Shown: positions 56,601-64,000 of the stretch, piece after piece
Layout: each line of letters begins with the position of its first letter
Position numbering within the stretch: position 1 is the first letter of the stretch
Source of the DNA: Cytospora piceicola
Taxonomy: Eukaryota; Ascomycota; Sordariomycetes; Diaporthales; Cytosporaceae
Length of the DNA stretch: 64,000 bases
Reading direction: 5' to 3'
Assembly (NCBI GenBank): GCA_023375675.1
Contig: JALQBC010000003.1
Coordinates: forward strand, 1,488,001 to 1,552,000
The notes under the pieces: model-generated
Seen by the model: the letters and a program-made list of their open reading frames with translations, nothing else
Told to the model about the DNA's origin: nothing
The model's database searches: none
Made by a program: the position numbers and the translations under genes

Positions 56601-58522
56601 CAGATATCGGATCCGGCCGGTGGAACTCGACGCTCGGAATTCCAGCTCGAAGTCAAAATGGCCGAGAACCCCGCTTCTTCCAATGCTCACTGTACAAGCC
56701 TCCGTCTGTCCGGCACTCATTGGAATGTCTGGAACCCCTCTGCCTCTACTCAACCTCGAATTCTCGAACTGCAAAAGATTCCATGACAGGCCTGGCCGCT
56801 AGAATTGACCCCTCCCGTCTCCTTCTATTCCCAGTCGAAACGGCTTCCCTGCGTTTGTCTGCTTCCATCGATGGAGAACAAGTCGAGAGTCGAGACCAGA
56901 ACACGCAGATCTGGCCGTTTTTAGCCAGTCGACTATCATCAATCCGCGACAGGACAGATCCATCTGGTCTTCCTTTCTCTCCTCTCTCTCTCTCTCACTC
57001 ACTGCATGTTGTTGGACTTTCAATTTCCTATGCGCAATCAGTAGTGGCTGTACCCCCTTCCTTTGCCTCCCACCTTGTTTCCCCGCCCCTCACCGTCAAG
57101 CTGGTCAAACCCATCCATCCACCACTGGCAATTCTTTACTCAGCGAACAGGCGGACTCCAAAGTGAGACGGCGTTCCGTTGATATTTGGCATCAATGCCT
57201 GGTTGGGCTGCCCCATCGCATGTTTTACTGCCCAACGTTCCCAGCTGCTGAGTGTCACCGCTACCTGGATATCTAGGTGCTCCCCTGCAAACTTTGTCAT
57301 TCACGATACCTCTTCAAATTGGATGGACTGCCATGCCAGCCTTTGGGCCACAATGCAGGTACTTTGTCACTGCCGTGGAGGCCCAATCGATGCCCTATCG
57401 ACCCTCCAAATCCACAGCCGTGTGCCGTGTTCAACACCCATTGCACGTCATCTTGCTTGCCCCAGGGAGCTCGCTTCGGTTTAAGAGGCTCTTTCAAGCC
57501 CGTAAGCCAATTGCGTGGTTCTAGGGTAGTCCCTGACCCAGGCCAGTTGTCCATCAACTCCTCTGTTTCTATGCATATGTAGATGTGCCCCCAGATGCCC
57601 ACCAGAACCAGGGCGGGGGGGTACATTCTAGGTGGCATCTTTGCCGCACAACAGGCGCTTTCGTGCTCCATAATATTTGCTTTTGTAAACGCCCCATTTG
57701 TCCTCGTCCTTCATTGCCCGCAGCCACGAAAGCTCTCGTGCTGTGCATGCGGCTTGAACGTCTTGTTCCCAGTCTTGTGGATCCTGGGCCGACCTGCCCA
57801 AAAGAACAGTGTTTTAGTCCTTCAGCTCTGTTCCTGCCGCCCTCCTCTCGGCGATAGGCTCTGGCTGTCTGGCTACTATTCATCTCGAAAGGCACCCTTT
57901 TTGCCACTCCCCCTGCCCAAACGGTCATAGATATAACCTCCCCCGGCTTCAACCAGTCCCACTCCCCACAGAGACAGTCGGCCATCAACCTGAAGCTATT
58001 CACTACCCTCTCAGAGTAGGCAAGACATCCCGTCTGCCAGTGTCCCCGGGAGCAAGCTCTGCGCTATAATACTAGCTCCCTCCTCGCGTCATCCCATCTT
58101 GGACATTTGGAGGACACAAGACTTGCCAGTCGCCGTCTGCTTGTTACTGATATCACCCTGGACGGATTGAACACGCACCGCTGCATCACCAAAGGCCGTA
58201 CACTCCGGAAGGACTCTTCTTACTATACCCGTGGGATTTATTGGAGCAGGAACCGTTTTGTCAGAAATTTTTTGAGGTAAACTTGGCCCCGTCAGGACCA
58301 TTGCCCGTGGACAAGATTATTAGGACAAGGCATCAGCTATCTTATGATCCTCACTTGTGGCCACAAGTTTCTCTGTTTAGTCTTGCGTTTGTCTCCTTTT
58401 CTTGCCGTACCAGGACGGAGACGGGTCAATTTCTCCCAACCCGTGGATTTTCGATACCCAGGCCGTTGAGCGAAAGATACCATGGCACAACCGGATTTTG
58501 CCTACAGGAGTTCCAAAGGACC

Positions 58523-59666
58523 ATGGGGGACAAGAAGGTGCGGACCAGACGAGAGACTCCCTGACCGGACTTTGCCCAGCTAACCTGCAGTCAAGCCCTA
58601 TTGTGTACCAAGACCCGTATCCAAGCGGAGGAAGCTATGAGAATGCGAACGGTTCTTATAGCAACAAGTCGCAAAGGTAAGAGACCAGAGCAACCGAGAC
58701 TGACCCCTGGATTACGGGCCATGAGAATAACAAGATCCTCCAAGTGTACAATACAGCGGGAGCACATCGACGTACAATCTCCCGGGGAGCATATCGACAG
58801 TGACAAGCAACCACCGTGGACGGTCCGAGACGGCATACCCAGGCACCCAACCTTACGACTCGAGACCATTGTCCATGACATATGGGGCGACTGGTGGCCC
58901 AGCACAGTCTTTCGGCTCGTACAAGAGTACGGGCTCGCAGAACTGGGACCACCAGAGCAGGTACTCGCCGACGGATTCGATGGACGACATCATGGCCTCA
59001 CCGAGCCTATCGGACTACTCGATTGACAACAGCGCCGGGACGACACCACCCGGTAAGCAGCACAAAGCATCAAACGCCAAGGGAAGGTCTCATCGACGAC
59101 CATCGAACCGTGACGAGTTTGATGGGCCCCACCAGTTCCTACAGCGCCCGCCACCGGAGTACATTGCGATGCAGGAGCGGGAACTGCCCCACCTCCCCAC
59201 GAACCTCCTCGTCCAGGAGCAGGACAGCGTCCTATCCCAGGTGAACGACCGGCTCTCCCAGTGCGCCTACGACTTCGTCGCCAAATACCAGTTCCCAATT
59301 CCGCTGACGCAGGACATGCGGCCGGTGGAGAGGCCGCAGGACCGAGAGTGGACCGAGTGGGTATACCTCCTCAAGCGGCTGGCCACCAAGCGGCGGATTC
59401 CTGCCCGGGTCCTGTACAACGGGCAGATCAAGCAGTTCGTGACGATCCTCGAGAACAGCCTGGAGATGAGGCACGCCGCCAAGCACCAGAGCCGGCCGCT
59501 GAAGGACGACAGGAACATCCTGCAGCTCATCAGCGCCGGCATCCAGGTCGCCAAGATACTCAAGGATGCCCAGGCCATGGACTACCTCGACCGACTGTAC
59601 GTGAGCACCGAGCTGCAGATCCACGAGAGGGCGAAGGCAGCCGTTGCGAGGTTCAGCCGGGCGTGA
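58523..59666 (+). CDS. unrecognised fungal protein with a conserved-looking C-terminal helical domain
   Basis: Exons 58523-58537, 58591-58676 and 58745-59666 join in frame to 340 residues. The first exon is only 15 nt (ATGGGGGACAAGAAG), but its intron (53 nt, GCTAACC branch site, CCTGCAG acceptor) is textbook, and no other in-frame ATG opens the second exon. The first ~150 residues are Ser/Tyr/Gly-rich and disordered (SGSTSTYNLPGSISTV, SLSDYSIDNSAGTTPPG). A basic patch (KGRSHRRPSNRDE) follows. The C-terminal ~160 residues are well-structured: QEQDSVLSQVNDRLSQCAYDF, WTEWVYLLKRLATKRRIPARV, KQFVTILENSLEMRHAAK, ILQLISAGIQVAKILKDAQ and LDRLYVSTELQIHERAK. That block has the look of a conserved helical interaction domain, but I cannot name it. 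The large upstream space suggests a tightly regulated gene. Confidence 0.75.
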
Positions 59667-61973
59667 GCGGCGGAAACAATAGTTCCGCTGGCCTATATCC
59701 CTCCCCAAACACCCACCGGGCTTTATATGTTACATTCCCACTGGCCCCCCTGGAGTCCAGGTCGATCGAGTCCTCGACATGGTTGAGGACTCGAGATACG
59801 TTATATGAATTATCAAACCAGGAGAAATCTTCTACCTGATTGAAGATGTAGGAAAACAGAAAGGGTGGGAAAACGATGTGAGCGACGTTTTGCTTACCTT
59901 GTCCAGTCCAACCGGGCAGTTGGCATGACAGACGTCAACGACCCGTGTGTGAAGTACGGAACCTTTGACGAGCCCCACGAAATGAAAGTCCTACAAAAAG
60001 CAATACGAGAACGCACTGAACAGATGACCTCCTTGGAGAGGGGCTGGGCGAATGTGAACGTTTTGTCATGGCTGATCGATACCTTTTGTCTTCTCACATG
60101 TTTGGCAATTGCGCAATACAATTGGTTTTTTAGGCACGCTGATTATATCAAGACGGGGCGCGCCAGCCTCCATGGGGACGAGAAGAGGGAGGAAAAAGTA
60201 ATCAATGGCGGGGAGTTGGCTGGATACGTTCAATGGGTTTGCCTTTGTCCGAAACACCCGTATCTTAACCGCCGGCGACGTTCCATGTCTGTCCTATACC
60301 TTCCATAGTAGAGGAGCGCTGGGCCCTTGTTTTTTATTCCACATTCACAAAGTTCAACATTGCTTTGATTCCCACCTCGTCCCTCGATCCTCAAGTGAGA
60401 TTGCCTCGAGAGCGGCCGCACTTGCTGGGCGGGAGGCCTTCCGGTTGGACGTGTTTTTGCTTGTGTGTCGTACAACCACTTACAAGACTGCAACGCCAGA
60501 GGGGACAATCCAACCTCAGGTGCACACGCTACACAGCAGCACTCGGTTGCGAGCAATGTATGCTCGTGCCATTCATTTGCCGACGGCGCTATCAATGTGG
60601 TGGTGGCCCCTGTGTGACCTGAAGAGAAAGGAAACAGAACAAAAGGCAAACCTGCCAGTGCCCGGGAGCTTGGCGAAAGGTACTACCAGACCGGGGGCCC
60701 AAATCTCGCGTCCGGATCAGCATATCAAGTCGCTCCTTCGGTCCTGACAGAAGCAATCACCACTCAAGGTCATACACAGGCGGACAATTCGTTGCCCCGG
60801 TTGAGAAGGGAAATCATGATGTGTCCCGTGTGCACAGACCTGTTGTGGCGGTATTGGAGGGGTTTATCAGGAAGCCTACATAGTAGAGAAGGTAGAGAAG
60901 CAAGAGGAGCAGTAAGCCCATGCAGGATGCAGATGCAGCCACACATGCCGCCTCTGCTTCTTTTCCTGGAGCTAATTGCTACATTTTGGGCAATCCTGCG
61001 AGGCAATCACCACATACGGATCCGTACAGGTTCCCTGTGCACGCACCGGCTTCCCACATCATGCTGGCGTAGCTTTCACGGTCACGTTGCGGGGGTCAGA
61101 TTGGTCGGAACGTGCCTGAAGTCTTCCCCGTATTGTCGGTCAACGTAAGAAGCATAGTTTCCATGGCCACTGGCCGGCCTGACCGGGGACCGCTGGGTCG
61201 TGTCCGCGAGACTCTTCCAGGCTGCTGGAAAATATAACGGGCACTAGTTCCTGAGACTCATGTTGCGCGCTTCCTCGTCTTTACTGTATAGCTCTGGAAT
61301 GACTAAGGCTTGTGTTGTCGTCTTGCCCTCCTCTCCCCCTCCCCACGTCCAACGCCCTTTCTATCTCTTCTTACTTACGACAACTGAGAACTGAGGCGGA
61401 GATCTGTTCGTACGCGGACCATTGGCCCGAGGCGCAAACAACCGAAGTGCAGGATACACAAGAGACGTGGACAGCATTGGGATCCCATCTGCCGACTCCT
61501 CGCCCCCGCAGCGATTTGCCCGCTAGGGCTTGTCGTGTATCGCAAGGGTGCGAATAGCAAGCACGCGGCCGAAGGAGGAGGTCCAAGACATTCGTTGATA
61601 ACGGACGGATCTGTCGCTTGCCTAGTCGGCTCGGGGCGCACATGCAGAAGGGCACACGAAGGAGCACGGAGTAGAGGGACGACTTGCACGAGGTCGCACC
61701 GGACGTCCAGGAATCCGAGGAAGTGTTTGTGTGCGTGCGCGTGTGTGTGAGAGAGAGAGCTATAGAGAGAGAGAGACAGAGAGAGGGAGTACAGAATACC
61801 GGAGCATTTGGCAGGAAGCGAAAAAGATTTGAGGAAGCCGGGCAGCACCGACCCGCAAGACTGGACCGCACCGAACAGTAACCAACTCCGGCGTTCGAGG
61901 AGGCAGACATTATCCGTTCCAGGCACCTCCGGGCACGACACCGTCACCGCTCACGACCGCTACCACCTTGCTC
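59667..61973. other. intergenic region upstream of the second Zn2Cys6 gene
   Basis: 2.3 kb with no supported gene. A pyrimidine-rich tract at about 61320-61375 and the GT/GA microsatellite at 61727-61795 fall in the probable promoter and leader of the gene starting at 61974. The frames on either strand here have no motifs. Confidence 0.5.
61727..61795. repeat. compound (GT)n/(GA)n microsatellite in the leader of the Zn2Cys6 gene
   Basis: GTGTTTGTGTGCGTGCGCGT is followed by GTGTGAGAGAGAGAG and two further GA-rich runs. It lies 180-250 bp upstream of the ATG at 61974, so it is likely transcribed as 5' UTR. Confidence 0.85.
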
Positions 61974-64000
61974 ATGGCCAGTGCCATCTTATCTGCGTCT
62001 CCGCTCTCGGGCTTCTCCTCAATGGAGGAGGATTGGGCCCTCGACTCCTCTGACAATGGAAGTCTCATTTCACACCAACATGATGTAGTCTCCTCTCACG
62101 GGCCCGGCAGCCCATCATTTTCAATCAACAGCCACGGATCATGGGTATTCGTGAACGATCAACAGCCACAAAGGATGGTGCAGTCGCCGTCACCTGCGTT
62201 GCCACTGGACACCAACGTCTCGCCCGCTTATACTGATCCTATGCATTTCGGAATTACAGAAGCTCTACCCAGGGACTTTGGCAATGACCAGGGTACACCG
62301 GACTTCGGCTTTTCTAACACGTCTCTGACTGCTCAACAGCAAATTCCGTTGGACCAGTACCTGATCGGGGCTCATCCGCAAGGGCAGACTTTCCACATGG
62401 CACATAGCTATCCCCTAGGCGCAACAAATGCATTCGGTCAGTAGATCTCTGTCAATATTGCGGGCATTCAGGAGACTTACATTGCCGCGTATACCAGTAC
62501 CAGGTTTTGACTTCAACTACAACGGCTTGTTGCGGGATAACACCATGACAACAATTTCGCAGTCGCAATCTTTGCAACAGCACAACATGTCATTCTCGGC
62601 GAGGATTGGTACCGATGAGCCGCCTCCATGGAATCACGCCTCTCTGCAAGCATCGGCCACCTCCGCCTATGGTCGATTGGATCATCCATCCATGGACCGC
62701 CTCACTTCTTCCTCGAGATCCTCCATCGAGCTGAGTCCAGAAATGCCTGCAGGCTTACACCGGCTCATGCAGAAAGCCAAGACGAGCAAGGTGGATAGCA
62801 GGATGCACAGTACCAAACGGAAGGACCGCGACACCGCGAGGATTCAGAGGCCTCGCAAGAGGAAGAGCCCAAGTGCGCGGCTGTCCAGTTCTGACCCGGA
62901 ACCGGGAGAGACCCCTGTTTTCAAATTCTGCAACAAGAATGCGGACAACTGGGACAAGAGCGACTTCGAAGGCATATCAGACGTGTCCAGGCCGTCGCAG
63001 AAGGGCAGAAAGGGCGCGCTTTCGGATGACACGAGGAAAAGCGCACTGGCAGTCCGCAAAACAGGCGCCTGCTTTTGCTGCCACCGCCGGAAGGTCAAGT
63101 GTGACCAGCAGCGACCGTGTAAGAGCTGCCTCAAGTCCTGCAACCAGATATCCCCGGGTATATGCTGGCGATTCGAGGACTTCAGCAAGGTGCTCTTCCC
63201 GTCATTCCTCCGCGAACACTTCGACAAGGAAGCGATGAGCAAGTTCGTCTCGGACAACGTGCAGTCGTTCACCTTGAATGGGATCGAGCAGCATTGCACG
63301 GTGATCCTCTCCTCCGGGCCGGATCTCGCGTCGAAACTCGTGGTCAAAGCGAAATTCTTCACGGCCAAAAACGCCACTTCGGACGTATTGCAGCACTGGT
63401 TCCGGGTCCCCGGCGACGTCGAGCTTCAAATGACGAGGGCTACGCCCATCGGACTTGAAATGGACACTTCGAAATGGAACGAGTTGCGGAGGAAGGTGGA
63501 TGACTATGTCCATAACATCGTCAAGGAGCCGGCTTTCGCATGGGAACTGACGGCTTCGATGCGGAAGCCAGACCTGCCTCGCAGGATGCTGCAAATAGTG
63601 CAGCGATATTTCCAGCAGTCAAAGTCGCCAATCGTCAAGCGGGCTCTGGGGGTCTATGTGATGCATTACATGATGACGCGGCACTTAACACTGGATCAAC
63701 GAAGTATTGAGGAACTGAGGCTGATCAACCCGGTGAGGGCGACTGGTTCATACATGACGTCCCATCTGCTCAGCCGGCAGATCAAGGCTGTCATTGACGT
63801 TCTGATCAGGGAGGGGGTCAAGGCGCTGTTCGAAGAGTTCAGCAGGCGGCTGAAGGGGTCAATGCCGACTGGAGAGTGGGCGCCCTGCCTGGCAGCCTTC
63901 CTGATACTGTGCATGCTAATGGAGGAGAGGGAGGCAGCAGCTGATGGGTTCGCCATATCGGAAAACGACGTCGGAAAGCTTCAAAGTCCGCCGGTGAAGT
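61974..64000 (+). CDS. Zn(II)2Cys6 domain protein with mid-protein zinc cluster, 3' end beyond the window
   Basis: Exons 61974-62436 and 62504-64000 (open at the edge) give at least 653 residues; the intron is 67 nt. The first ~240 residues are Ser/Gln/Pro-rich and disordered. A basic bipartite stretch (STKRKDRDTARIQRPRKRKS) precedes an acidic segment. The zinc cluster starts at Cys344: C-x2-C-x6-C-x5-C-x2-C (CFCCHRRKVKCDQQRPCKSC), then a longer last loop with two more Cys (KSCNQISPGIC), so the sixth ligand is not certain. The region after it (SKVLFPSFLREHF, then FTLNGIEQHCTVILSSGPDL) is not the usual fungal transcription factor domain and seems particular to this subfamily. A nuclear DNA-binding role is expected. 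The end of the gene is not seen. Confidence 0.85.

Larger units (their letters stand above)
50666..58522. other. 7.9-kb divergent intergenic region without a supported gene
   Basis: This separates the minus-strand C2H2 gene from the plus-strand 340-residue gene. No frame here shows motifs or consistent coding character; the longest (53507-54115 and 56534-57166, plus) are Ser/Arg-rich and look like chance frames. Pyrimidine-rich tracts typical of fungal promoters lie at about 52640-52990, 53395-53480, 56960-57010 and 57050-57115. On the minus strand a gtaagt donor near 51570 and a TTGCTAG acceptor near 51270 could bound a 5' UTR intron of the C2H2 gene. Confidence 0.55.

Noticed and set aside
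56534..57166. 210-codon plus-strand frame in the large intergenic region
   Set aside because: Crosses CT-dinucleotide and promoter-like pyrimidine tracts; composition is that of a chance frame.

Overview
The window is nuclear DNA of a filamentous ascomycete (Pezizomycotina, probably Sordariomycetes). Evidence: short GT-AG introns (about 50-130 nt) with CTAAC/CTGAC-like branch sites, two Zn(II)2Cys6 transcription factors, eukaryotic housekeeping genes (uL1 ribosomal protein, Utp3/Sas10, Cog1), pyrimidine-rich promoters and kilobase intergenic spaces. Genes lie on both strands with no operon logic. I see no rRNA, tRNA, CRISPR array or intact transposon. Exon boundaries below were worked out by hand from reading frame and splice consensus, not from transcripts.

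Left part (1-16.8 kb): the 5' part of a conserved unknown gene runs off the left edge on the minus strand. A 3.8-kb gene-poor space follows, ending in a layered tandem-repeat array (3.48-4.74 kb). This array lies directly upstream of the most notable gene, an ~8-kb DNMT5-type DNA methyltransferase fused to a split SNF2/RING ATPase. Next is a classical Zn2Cys6 regulator broken by three introns.

Middle (18-45.5 kb): an ABCG half-transporter, a single-pass protein with a PAN/Apple-like ectodomain, a large sterol-glucosyltransferase-like protein with a Vps13/ATG2-like C-terminal segment, 3-ketodihydrosphingosine reductase, Utp3/Sas10, Cog1, a peroxisomal enoyl-CoA isomerase with a PTS1-bearing last exon, an MCT-like MFS carrier, a PQ-loop vacuolar carrier, a NUDT12/NPY1-like NADH pyrophosphatase and ribosomal protein uL1. 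Several of these act in lipid handling (ABCG, glucosyltransferase, KDSR, enoyl-CoA isomerase), but nothing shows that they form a cluster.

Right part (45.5-64 kb): this is gene-poor and holds regulators. A C2H2 factor (minus strand, with a spliced 3' UTR) and an unrecognised 340-residue protein (plus strand) diverge from a 7.9-kb space without a supported gene. The window ends inside a Zn2Cys6 protein whose zinc cluster sits unusually far from the N terminus.
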